In this document: in pieces, positions 10,432 through 47,973 of the stretch
How positions within the stretch are numbered: position 1 is the stretch's first letter
Layout of the letters: each line of letters opens with the position of its first letter
From: Phoronis australis
Lineage: Eukaryota > Phoronida > Phoronidae
Length of the DNA stretch: 64,000 nucleotides
Direction: 5' to 3'
Assembly: GCA_002633005.1 (NCBI GenBank)
Contig: NMRA01000050.1
Location: forward strand, 949,983 to 1,013,982
Made by a program: the position numbers and the translations under genes
Notes under the pieces: model-generated
What the model was told of the DNA's origin: nothing
Seen by the model: only the letters and a program-made list of their open reading frames with translations
Database searches by the model: none

Positions 10432-13155
10432 TTAAAACACCTGAAGGCGGTGATTTTCTCTATCGCTAACCACTATGGTGCCGTTACTGGTCAACGCAAT
10501 ACCCTCCAGTCCCTTCAACTGTCCATCGCCACTCCCCCAGCATCCAAAAGACGTGTGGAAACGGCCATCACTGCGAAACACCTGGATCCTATTGTTGCCG
10601 CTGTCTGCCACAATGATGAAACCTTGATGGTCAACAGCGATGCCGCGCGGATACTTCAGTTGACCGCTGCGAGTTCCCACGTGACCGAAAGTCAATTGGT
10701 GGCGGCCATACATGTCAAAAATCTGAATGCGATGGTTACTGTTGTCGCTGACCAAAATCCTACGATCACTACTTACAGCCAGATAGTGAGGATTCTCGAA
10801 CTGGCCATCTCGATTCCCTAAGGAGCCAAATTTCCTAACGAATGTGCCGTCTAATTGAAACACCTGTACGCGATGATTGTCCTTATCACACACATAAATA
10901 AAGCCCATGTCATCACAGGACACTCCCCACGGATAGCTTAGCTGGCCATCACCCACACCTTCCTCCCCAAACTGTAACATATATTCGCCATAACGATCAA
11001 AGATCTGAATGCGGTGGTTGTAGCGGTCGGCGACTATTATTTGGCCAAGATGATTAATCGCAATACCCGCGAGACAGTCAAACTCTCCGGGACCTTGCCC
11101 GTACGAACCAAACGACTTGATAAACAGGTAGTGGCAGTCAAAGAGTTGCACACGGTGATTGCTGCTGTCGGCTACAGCAATGCTGTCATTCACCGGAGAC
11201 ACAGCCACACCCCTCGGCCAGGTGAAACGTCCGTTTTCAGAACCTCTTGAACCCATCTTCTTTATTATCCTTCCTTTTTGGTGGTAGTTGTTCAAGGCTT
11301 GCTGAAGAACTATACTATCGCCCATACTGTATCGGAATGTCACAGTGTTTGTATTGGTCAAGTTCGCTAGCTCATCGTCAATGCTGAAGTCACCCAATGT
11401 TTCGTTGAGTGCCACATCAAAACTGACACCATTTTGGGCAACACTTGGGTGAGAGACATCTGAATTCAAACTATTGGGGTCCCTCACAAATGTTCGATTT
11501 CTTGTTCCTGTTGCCACTGGTTGAGGGGTGGTTGCTATATGCCCAGTAGTTGAGGCAGGCACATTCAGTAGTCCACCACCAATTCCATCACCACTGTTGT
11601 TGTTGTTATTAACGCTAGAACTACCCAAGCTACTATGAGATGCCTGACCACTATTTTCATCACCCGAAGTCAACTCCCTCCTAGATGTTCTTACAGACTG
11701 CGTAGGGACAGTGTTGTTAACAGGAAGAGGGTTGCGTCTTGCACCCGAGTTGGGAAAACTAACCATAAAGGTTTCAGGTGACCTGTACACCCCGGATTCA
11801 CTGCTGGAAACAGGAGTAGCATAATGAATCAAGCCTGGACGCATGGCACTTCTGTAAGTTGGTGACCTGCTTGGCACAGACATGTTAGATTGCAGTGAAG
11901 GACTGTGGGATGTACTGGAGTTGCTCATAGCAGCGTCTAACTCGCCAAACCTAAAGATTGTAGAGTGTAAGGAAGGCGGGTCACATGAAAAGCGGATATT
12001 ACGCGACTCCGCAAGCTGCCAAGAGCTCCCAAAGTTTTGGAGACTCTGCAAATGGTCACGGCACTGTTTGTTGAGCAACACTAGATCCTTGTCTGACGTT
12101 GCTTGATTCCTAGTGATAGCGCCCTCTGTTGAATCACAGAAGCTGGAGATGCTGGCAAGCTCGACTTCAAAGTTCTCCTGATGCAGTCGAAGATGACGAA
12201 GTTCGCCCAGGGCGAATGAGTCGACTTCACTGTGCAGCAATTTCTCGCGATCCCTCAGCTCTTTTATTGCACGTTCAACAGCAGTTGTGATTTCTGACTT
12301 CACTTGATCATGGGACTGCTTCACGTGAATTATCTTCTGCTCAACATCGCGTATGGAGTCAGAAATTTTCGGCAAAGTTCTTCGCACCTGACAGAAAAGG
12401 TTAGCTTAGATTATTATTTGAACATTAGACTAGATTAAACTCAACTATTGATATTATTTCTTTCCAAGAAACACACAAGAAAGTGTGAAACGGTGTACTA
12501 TAAATAATTTTGTTCTTCCAAAGAAAAGGAAGTCATTATGTGGTAAGAAATGGGAACTGTTAGTGCACCACATATCAGTTTTAACTCACTGTTAAAAAAT
12601 TCATATTTAATTGCAGCAATCCCGTAAAAATAAGTTAATTATACCGAAGGGGTAAAAAGTGTGCCCACGGGTTAAAAATAGAGTTCTTCTTGCTATTGTT
12701 AAGAATTGGCCTACCTGGTTTACGGATTTGCCAATGTCATGTTTCATTTGGTCACAATGGGTCTTCTTGCAATCGCCACACAAGAACTTGCTGCAGTGTC
12801 GACATCGTCCAAGGTCACCTTGCTGGTCACATATCTGACATTTATCCACAGTGGCTCCACCCTCGGATGAGCAACCAACAGCGCCTCCTTGTGTCTGTAG
12901 ATCAAGAAAGCTCTGGATGGTTCTGTTGACGGGATATCCAAGCACACCATCAAGTGGAATAAAGCTCTCCATTCGACATTCCGGGCACTTCATGAACTCA
13001 ACATTCTCTGCTAAGCGAGCCAGACATGGTGTTGTGCAGAAAGTATGTTGGCATGGTAACAACCGAGGGTTGGTAAGGCGATCTAGACAGACAGGACAGC
13101 GTAAGAGCTGCTCAATATCTTGTGCCGCATACATGGTGGCATCTCCTTCAGACAT
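10432..13155 (-). CDS. TRIM-NHL protein, thin/NHL-1 (TRIM32-like) type
   Basis: Probable RING E3 ubiquitin ligase of 798 aa from two coding exons: 12715-13155 (ATG at 13155, donor GTAGGC) and 10432-12387 (acceptor CTGTCAG, stop TAA at 10432-10434); both junctions are phase 0. Domains: C3HC4 RING at 20-60 (C20, C23, C35, H37, C40, C44, C57, C60), B-box-like zinc finger at 106-139, a helical region beginning RRTLPKISDSI at about 148-250, a long Ser/Asn-rich linker, and six NHL repeats from about 522 to the last residue, each ending in a pattern like NHRxQxF. There is no filamin domain. The LLPCQHTFC RING and the RRxLPK start of the helical part resemble Drosophila thin and C. elegans NHL-1; ortholog naming is from memory of these families. 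In flies thin maintains muscle sarcomeres. The downstream exon has no in-frame start of its own: its first codon is an internal GTG. Confidence 0.9.
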
Positions 13156-13720
13156 GATGGCAGTTTGGAGATTTAAAACACAGAACGTTTTCTTAGTTGA
13201 GTTGCAGCAGAGTCTAACCTGAAAATAACAATTCGAAGTTTCAATATTTACTTTACAAACAGCTGAACAGAGTCCACTACAGCAAATCACACGTTAGTAA
13301 AATTGTTTAAATTTTAACAAACCTTAATTGGCTTTTCCTCAATTGTATTGGCGACCTTATCACACAACAAAACAATCGGGTTCCTCCGATTTTGTGACAT
13401 AAAATTCCGGTAAAGGAGAAAATAGGTGATCGTGGGGCCAGTATTTACACGAATTCAACAACCAGTTTCACCTTAACGAATACATCCGGACACGCACATA
13501 CGAGCTCCGGATTAAGAGTAACTCCAAGTTCACTACCATAGCCAGCCAGCTAGCTGAATGAAGACTGTTGTTCACTACCAGCTACCAGCACTACTAAACG
13601 TCTGAAACTCTGAAGCCTAACCTGCTGCTAGTGTCGCTAACGTCGAACTCCTAACGCTCTAGATTACACATCACCTGTCACTCGACTTTCTAAATACATC
13701 ATCAGACGCCATGTTCGGAT
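13156..13720 (-). promoter_or_regulatory. 5' leader and probable promoter side of the TRIM-NHL gene
   Basis: On the minus strand an acceptor TTATTTTCAG ends at 13219, 64 bases before the ATG. A matching donor AAG-GTTTGT lies near 13322. Together they suggest a 5' UTR intron of about 0.1 kb and a non-coding first exon to the right of it. Transcription start was not identified. Confidence 0.4.
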
Positions 13721-14251
13721 GTAATGTGTTCGCACATGGAAACCAGCACCGCAATGAATCCAAACGTTATCAACACCACGAAAACACCCCTCACATGTTT
13801 CCAACAAAACAAAAATGTGGCCACAAGAGGGAGCTCTGTAAGCGTTCAACACCGCTACATCTGGCGGAGAAATTGTCATGCGTGAATCGTGGATTCTGAC
13901 AAAATTCTTTCATTTGAAGTCGCATTTGATTTGCTTATTGTCAATAGGCGGCTTAAGTGGCTTCAACGGTAATTGTTAATGTTACCCCAGGATCACGTCA
14001 TCTGGCTCGAGTACTTTTACCCTTCTTGGCGGTGGCTCTCTCGGCCCGTAGGCGTAGACTCAGTCGTAATCGGACCAGTTGCCAAGAAGTGCATGAAGTG
14101 GCCTGAAGACCTGAAGTTGACTGAAGACAGTGTCGGTGTCACGTCACGGTATATAATTTTCGGTGACATGAGCTTCCCTGTTCAAAGAAGTTCCCTGAAG
14201 TACTCCTTTATTGAGATCAGTATTAAACACAGACACAGACACTCTCACTTA
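13721..14251. other. Spacer without a recognised gene
   Basis: Short open frames (13711-13899 and 13973-14290) show no known motif or splice context, and nothing else is seen. Confidence 0.4.
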
Positions 14252-14736
14252 GACATAGACAGTGACGTGCTGAGACGAAAGAGCTCCTGAGCTTCATACC
14301 AGAAGCTTTTCGATGAATTATGACTCGCACTGACTAACACATCAAAGTCACGTTGTTATAAATACCTTTTGCACAAAGATGGACACCTTAGGAGGTCGTC
14401 GATGTATTTAATTCCTTCCAANTTCCACGCGTGTTTCTCCCGAGAGGTTAGTACCTAACGTGCAGACGAGCGTTCCAAATTGGAACGCTAAGTCCCGCGT
14501 GGCAGCGCTGCACGCGAAACAAGATGGCGGACGACCTTTGGAGACTGACGACGAGAGGTAATCGGACTATAGACAGTGACGTGCTGAGACGAAAGAGCTC
14601 CTGAGCTTCATACCAGAAGCTTTTCGATGAATTATGACTCGCACTGACTAACACATCAAAGTCACGTTGTTATAAATACCTTTTGCACAAAGATGGACAC
14701 CTTAGGAGGTCGTCGATGTATTTAATTCCTTCCAAC
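14252..14736. repeat. 169-bp direct duplication next to an N
   Basis: Bases 14252-14421 and 14568-14736 are near identical, starting AGACAGTGACGTGCTGAGAC and ending ATTTAATTCCTTCCAA. The first copy stops exactly at the N at 14422. The 146 bp between them is unrelated. This may be a real duplication or a gap-closing artefact that placed both haplotypes in line. Confidence 0.8.
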
Positions 14737-15143
14737 TCAAACAAATATTCCCGTTATCAAACTTTTTCTTCGAGCAGTCCCTCATTCAGATCTCAAAACC
14801 GGTAACTCGCCATTTTCACACTGTGCACGCTAGAGGATACATACGTCATGCCACCTGCCGGGCACAGTGTTAACAATGGCGAGTTACGGATTTTGGGAAC
14901 TGAACGACTAGGGCTGTTTGAAGAAAAAGTTTGATAACGGGAGTGTTTGAGTGGGAAGGAATTAAATGATGACCCCCTACGGTGTCCATCTATGCGTAAA
15001 AGGTATTTATAACAACTTGACTTTGATGATTTAGTCAGTGTGAGTCATTATTTGCCAAAAAGCTTGTGGCATATGAAGCACCTATGACTATGAAGTTACA
15101 CCATCTCTACTGAACCAGCCAGAGACGGTGGTCACTGTCTATC
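14570..15143. mobile_element. Foldback (palindromic) element
   Basis: The ends TAGACAGTGAC and GTCACTGTCTA are inverted copies. Arms of about 200 bp or more pair imperfectly, for example AAAGATGGACACCTTAGGAGG on the left with CCCTACGGTGTCCATCT on the right. An inner palindrome around 14740-14955 is built from CCCGTTATCAAACTTTTTCTTC and its complement. No coding sequence is present. A related core occurs at 59440-59640. Confidence 0.75.
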
Positions 15144-16783
15144 TCACCAGCCGTTTGCCATAATGTACTATAGTATCATGTGAGCGGCTGGCTGAAGATT
15201 CCTGTGGACAAGCATAAACCCTCTAGAGACTGGTCATCTGACACATTAGGAAAACATAGATACCAGCGTAGAAAGGGTTTAGTAAGCCTTAAGTGTTCCA
15301 TGATGTGGAGATGTGCCAAGAGAGTGCAGGATCCAAACAAAACCAATCTCATATAATAAGTAGTTCTTGATATTAGAAATTGTACAATGTGGTCAAGCAG
15401 GAGTATGAAAAAGACAATTCCTTTGATTGTATGTTCAAAAGGTAAATTTTCAACAATAAACTTTTAACCTGTACAGTAGTGAACACTCAGTTTGTGTGGT
15501 GATTATAGTATTGATACACTTTGAAGTAATACGCCCAGGTTGTATCTTGATTTAAATCAGCCCGTGAACTGATATTCAATATAAACGGTCCCCATCTTGA
15601 CTGATTACTAAATGGCTGAGGACCAATACCTGTAATTGACAATTAGATTGATTACTAATTCACTGGCAGTGTGTTGTCTTCTTTATGCAAATTTTGCAGA
15701 TCAGCTGTGACTAAATAAGGCAAGACTTTGTCATAAAGAAAGGATGTTTATTAGCATGTGGCCAACCTGGGAACATTAAAAAAGACAAAGTTTGTGAGAC
15801 AGGTAAGGCTTTTTGGGTTTACTTATGATATTCAGTTTATCAATCAAAATTGTTGCTGGCTTCTGGGGATACCTCTCATGTAGCAAGATATCCAGAAGGA
15901 TTTACCAATTCTACTGTAGCTTAGTTTGGTGGACCTATTATGGTTATTCCTGAAAGATGATTCCAAGTGCTTCAATGGTAGAAATTTGCAATTAAATCAC
16001 AAATACTTCAGTTATAACGAGGGTCTACAAACAAAGTTTGAGTTTAAGGGCTCTTTAAAATTGCAAGCAGACCACACAACTGTGTTTTAAACCAATTTTT
16101 ACCACCGAAATTGCACAATACGTGCACCCTTCTCAAAACAAAAATAATTTTGTCCCTGCTCTTGAAAACTTTCTTGACCACATACAGTGTATATCCTTCT
16201 GTAGGATGCAGTACACTTTGTGCAAAATCTGACCACTATAATAACAATGCTTTTCAAGACCCTCTGCTTGTCCTTAATCAAGCATAATACTTTTTCAGTC
16301 TGAAGTAGTTTTGTGGATTGTTTAATGTGCCACGTGGACATTATCCTAAGACCTTATCTCCATTACGCTGTTAGCCCTCAAAGCAGTTATAACTTTGAAA
16401 GCTAACTCTCGGTCTGATCACTGGTACTAAAACTTGTAACTGTAGCGGGATTGTAATCCTCTGTGAGTGTGAGGGTGATTAGCGAGTTGTAACTTGGTGG
16501 GAACATGGCAGCTTTAAAAATTTTAGCTGTAGGTGGCGCTGCTGTCAAATCTGTTTGCAAATAATTGCACGCTAACGCACTGGGGTGAATCATTAAGAAC
16601 CAGCTTTAGCGTTGACGACTAAAACCACGACTTAGGGTTACGCCACTTTTAATTGTCAGTGTGAACAGTAATGATTACAAAACAGTTACACCCAGGTTTA
16701 GTTGGTCTGAACACAGCTTAAGATTGCAGGCTTGACTGTAATTGTGTACCGCTTATAAAAATTAAATTTTATTGCCTACTATA
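15144..16783. other. Spacer upstream of ZAK; probable promoter region
   Basis: No protein-coding homology is seen. The last bases before 16784 form an acceptor-like tract (ATTGCCTACTATAG), so the ZAK leader may be spliced, with its first exon in this spacer. I could not place a transcription start. Confidence 0.35.
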
Positions 16784-16787
16784 GATC

Positions 16788-16793
16788 ATGTGA
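16788..16793 (+). promoter_or_regulatory. Start-stop uORF before ZAK
   Basis: ATG TGA lies 6 nt upstream of the ZAK start codon and 3 nt after a plausible splice acceptor (AG at 16783-16784). It has A at -3, a favourable context. The main ATG at 16800 has G at -3 and G at +4. Start-stop elements are known to hold initiating ribosomes. Whether this one is in the mature mRNA depends on the unmapped transcription start. Confidence 0.5.
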
Positions 16794-42683
<25,890 letters not shown>

Positions 42684-45041
42684 TCAAAACTGTGATAATT
42701 TATTTTATTTGTTTATGTTGTTGATCTGTCATGCAAGTTAGTTCAAATTATTATCCGAATTTTATTCTTAATTTTGATTTTGTGCATACTATGGTAAATG
42801 TTTGTGTCAGTAGTTGGCATTTGTCTGCTGTCAGGTGGTTAACAAATTGTCAAAAAAATCAGTGCATCTGTGTCGAAGTTCAATATGCAACAGTTACTCA
42901 GGGCTCAATTCTTGTTGAATTACATGTATTTGTAATTTCAATTTTATTTAAGTATTTTATTCTGTACTTTCACATGTCCAACAGTTCAAACTGTATATTT
43001 ATGTACCCAGATATAGGTTACATATTTGGGGTGCATGTTGTGGTCATCTCTGTCTGGATGTCTGGTGTCCACTGTTACATTTCGTGAACTCCTGCAGGAT
43101 CATAATGAGATTTGACAGATGTATTCCTATGAAGCTGACGCTGGATGACGAGTTTTTATACAGTTAGCTCTGTATCTTTAGAGTTCCTTGACAAATTTTC
43201 ATGATTATGAAATTCTGCAAATAGATTTCCATTAATAGGACGACTCTTTGTGGTGTTGAGTGGACTTGAGGAGTTCTGACTGCTGTGGCGCCTGCTGTGA
43301 CAGTTTTGTATCTGCAGCTTTATCCCCTGATCCCCTTGTTCAATCTTAGTGGACTTTGACAAGTTTATTCCTATGAAGTGGAGAGAAGATGACCACTTCT
43401 TTTAGACGGGTCTGTTATGCTTTGGGCCTCCTTGCTGCAGTTTGATGTTTTATGTCTTACTTACTTTCCTTAATGATTTTCATGAAATTTGGAAATAGTT
43501 TAAAGGGATGGTGACACATTCATATTTTCTGTCGGTTCCGTGCATTGAGCACTATCTAGTGGTCATTTTCATAATTCTAATGCACCCTTAGTCTTGGGTG
43601 CATTTGAACGCTTTGGCTTGCTCTAGTTCTATACCAGGTGGTAAGTTGTGTGAAATACTGCTATCAGTGCTTGTCATTTATTCCATTTATTTGACTCCTT
43701 ATCAGGAGGATTCTGCCCATGGTCATATCACTGTGTTGGGTCAGTGTAGTTATACACATAAGTGTTTATGGATGATCAACATGTAGATAATTGTGCTGAT
43801 TAAGCTAAATACTGCATAGGTTATGTGGGACCTTCTCAACATGTAGATAATTCTGCTGATTAAGCTAAATACTGCATAGGTTATGTGGGACCTTCTCAAC
43901 ATGTAGATAATTCTGCTGATTAAGCTAAATACTGCATAGGTTATGTGGGACCTTCTCAACATGTAGATTATTGTGCTGATTAAGCTAAATACTGCATAGG
44001 TTATGTGGGACCTTCTCAACACTAAAGTGTGCATTCAGTCAAATATCTACTAAACTATAATTAAACTGAGTAAAAGTATTTGTCGCTGTTTTATACCATT
44101 CTTCCATTAATTGGGTCAGGTGACCAGGTGTGAAAAGTTTGCAGAAGGAGTTACATTTGTTGGAAAACAATATGCTATCAAAAAACTGGCAGGAATAAAA
44201 TTCTTTTGGTATGGTTCAAGGTGAAATCTCAAAAATGCGGTTTCAGTATTTTAAATTAGCTTATTTTCTTTTTATACAAGTTGATATTTTCGTTAATCTG
44301 AAAGTCTCAATTCTTGATACTGACACCTCAGGCCACAGTGGAAATCTTCTAATGAATTGCTTGTTAAGAGAACAGATTCTGAATTCTTCATTGGAACTGA
44401 ATCAGCCATATCTGATTTGTTCCAAAGGTGGTCAAATTTGGACACATTTTTAGAATAAGGCATTACCTGAGTATCTGCAGCCTACAAGATTTGACACAAA
44501 TAGGGACTGGTCACACAGCTCGGTCGTTGTTTCACGAAACTTGTGTCCTCACGTGATCATGTAGGGTCATGCTAGCTGTCAGACCCGTTCTCTTCGGTGA
44601 CCTTGCACCTGGCAGACAACTACTAACAGTTGCATGGGCAAGTTCCATAGTTTTCATTTGATGTACATTACAAGTCTTCCAATAGAGTTGGAATATTTGT
44701 CATGTTGTAATGACGTTATGTAGAGAAATGAAAACTGGGAAATAGGGAATATTTATCTGTGTTGGCTGACGAAACTTTGCCGTTTCCTTTCCATGTAAGT
44801 CGTGTGCAGATTTACAAGTTTCCCTATATTCCACACTTTTCTTTCGCTTCCGCAACATTTCGTCAAAGCAACGTCACAAATATCGCACATAATATTCGCC
44901 AGTCTGCGTCTAAGTACCCTTCACAATCAGTTCTACACGTGTGGTATCTAACCAAAAAAAAAACAGTTCTCCGTTTGGAATTAACTTTCTTGAAACATAT
45001 ATGCTACATATGATTTTTGAAAAGGTGTAAAATACGCAGAC
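42684..45041. other. ZAK 3' UTR and intergenic spacer
   Basis: The nearest canonical plus-strand AATAAA I noticed is at 44194-44199, 1.5 kb past the stop, so the ZAK 3' UTR may be long or use a variant signal. The spacer contains the 60-bp array at 43776-44020 and no recognisable gene. Confidence 0.4.
43776..44020. repeat. 60-bp tandem repeat, 4 copies
   Basis: Unit starts TCAACATGTAGATAATTCTG and ends TTATGTGGGACCTTC. The period is exactly 60 and the copies differ at only a few bases (ATAATT/ATTATT, TCTG/TGTG), so the expansion is recent. Confidence 0.95.
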
Positions 45042-47939
45042 ATGTCTTCGGGATGGAAAGTTCTCACAAATCATGTTTTACATGACAACGTGAAACGTCC
45101 CGCTCCCGGTTTGGCTCAGTTTCTGATGCACCTCAAAAACACCAATGAAAACTCAACGGCGTCAAGGTCATCTGCAATGAGTATTTCCGGAGAACCTGCT
45201 GAATCAAAAGCATTGGGATTTCTTATGAAAGGTAATAACTGTCGTGTTATCTCGTCATCCGTTTTTTTAACACAAAAACCAATGACTGGGAAAAGGACTA
45301 CGCCTGAGTGAAGCAATGCCCTTTAGCACTGCCTCTTTTGCCGTGTCGATTTCTAGGGTCGTTGCTACGAGTCTCCAAGTGGTCCACTTGCCGAAGACAA
45401 CTATGATAAAATTAGCAGATCGTTTTTAATCGGAAGTTAACTTTTCAAAAATGTTATGAATACGTCATTACTCCTCAGTTTTTATTCGAAATGTCGTAAA
45501 AGCAGTTCGCATCAATGGCATACCTATAATGTCGTTAGTTTTTCAAAAACCGAACAGTAAAATACCCCGTGTACACGCACTAACCAACTTCTGAGAATAC
45601 GCTCAGCGAGCTTTTCAAGACACTCATTTATACCCGGATATTGACGCGTACTCTGAATCCCGTAAGTTTTTGATAAAATTGACTTCTTTCTTACTTATTG
45701 GATATAGCAAACTTGATTCCGCTAACAATATGGCTCTTCGAAAACGTTGCTAAATTCCTATTTAGTCAACGCCTAAACCGCCACACAGCCTAAAACATCT
45801 TATTTGTACACTATCCGGATCATTTTCGGCAAGTTATTGTGCAACATATTGTTTTAAAGTTCACAATGGCAATCTTCATATATAATCTTCATAGGTATTT
45901 CACTGATGCGAGTGTTTTCTAAAATTTTTTTGAAAAAGTTGTCTGTCAGCGGTTGCAAAATTTGTCCCATGACCATGGTAAAATGAGCATGGTGCATGCA
46001 GCATTCAGAAAAGGTTTTAGTATTGTTGACCACATTTTGACCTTCACACTTTAATAATATTACGAGATATCTGACGAAAAAAAGGGAAATTTTATTGAGC
46101 ATCCGTGGATTCCAAGGCTGCGTTCGACAGTATATACATAAACTCGTTATTTTTCAAGTTAAAATGTAATTATACTGTATTGAAGGGAAATTGTTACGAA
46201 TAATACAACCGATGTATTAGGAAGTTAAAGCCTGTGTTCGATTGCGGAAAGGTTGTAACACTGATTTTTGATTGACATAACGGCTTGAAACATGGGTCAC
46301 GGTTATCACCGTTCCCGTTTAACTTTTCTTATTAACGACCTACAGCGGGAAAAGAGAGATGACATCGCAGGGATTCCTGTTGGACCTGTTGCACTTTTGA
46401 ACCTACTTTGGTATTTGTTGACGATTTAGTACTATAACTTTTCTCGTACTCTGTAAAAGATGTCCATAAGAAATTACGTGTTCTCCATCAATATTCATTT
46501 GGCAAAAGTGAAGATTTGTCCAAAACAAAGGTTATTGTTTGCCAAGAGTTACGAGAAATGGTCATGCGGAGGAAACGAGTTAAGAAATGTTGTTAATGAA
46601 AATAAATATCTTGGTTTGGTATTTAGTTCGAAAGTAATGTGGTCTCGCACCCAAAGAACCGGTTCCTTACTTCACGGGCTGCCAAAGCAATAAATCGCAT
46701 GCGAAAAATGGTGAATATTTTTAAAAGTCTACTTATTAATTGTAGCCGTAAGTTCTTTGACAGTATAACTGTATCTGTTCTGTAATACGGATGTGAAGTG
46801 TGGGACTTCAATAACTTTGCAGATGTTGAAGGGAACATGTGCTGCATTGCATGGAAATGTTGCACCTTGTACAGCGGTTATATCTGCAGTGAATGGTGCA
46901 ATTGGAAGGTATTCACTGACATCCAATAGATTTCCTATAATAATCAAACATTGGCTAAAGCTGTTGAAATCTGACGATTAAAAAATTATTCACCACTGTT
47001 ATACCTGGCAATATAACATGAAACGGAATGGTAACAAGCCATGTTAGGCAAACGATGTCAAAAAACTTTTGCTCTCACTTGGCTTTGGCAAAAAAATCGG
47101 TTAGTTTATGCAAGGAAGTCGATCTGCCACAAAGGCTTTATCTCTTAAATAAATTGTCGAACCTCGATACGTATACGAAAATTAAAACACATAATTTATA
47201 TACTACGAAGATTAGCCTACTTAGATAGGATTGATAATATTGCAATTAGAACGCAAGTGACTGAGATGCTCGACACATAATTTATTCATTGAAAAAGGTA
47301 GGCATTGCAACATAGCAAGGTCTGAGAAGTGTACATTCTGGGTTAGAGCAAGTATTGAAAATGAATACCACTTGTGTATTGAATATTCCCACTATGACCT
47401 GAGGAGTGTATTGAATATTCCCACTATGACCTGAGGAGTGTATTGAATATTCCCACTATGACCTGAGGAGTGTATTGAATATTCCCACTATGACTTGAGG
47501 AGTGTATTGAATATTCCCACTATGACTTGAGGAGTGTATTGAATATTCCCACTATGATTTGAGCAGCAGATTCCTTCATGCAGGGCTATACAACCCTCCT
47601 ACTTGTGATGAATTCTTGAAAATGTTTTTGTTTCCAAATTGGTCATTTTGTAAATTTGTGTATTATGCATTTAAACGCAGGTCAGAAAATTGCCAGTGCT
47701 TCACCTGTTTGGTTGGACGTATTAAGATTGCAATTGTAACAAAGGCTGGGTATGCTTAGTTTTCTGAAATAGACTATAACTAAATATCATGCTGCATATA
47801 TACAAACAAAAATGCATACATACATACAAACATACATACCTACACACACATACATCCCTAACTACATACCTACCTACCTCCCTCACTACCGTCCTACTTA
47901 CCCACTCACCTACCTACCTACCTACATACATGTACAGAC

Positions 47940-47973
<34 letters not shown>

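Noticed and set aside
10411-11250. Open frames on the plus strand across the NHL region
   Set aside because: They are the complement of the NHL repeats and owe their openness to the repeat codon pattern.
12385-12387. GTG as start codon of a separate NHL protein
   Set aside because: It is the first codon of an internal exon directly after a CTGTCAG acceptor, joined in phase 0 to the RING/B-box exon.
43750-44034. Minus-strand repeat protein
   Set aside because: The 60-bp tandem unit keeps the frame open by its length; no independent evidence of coding.
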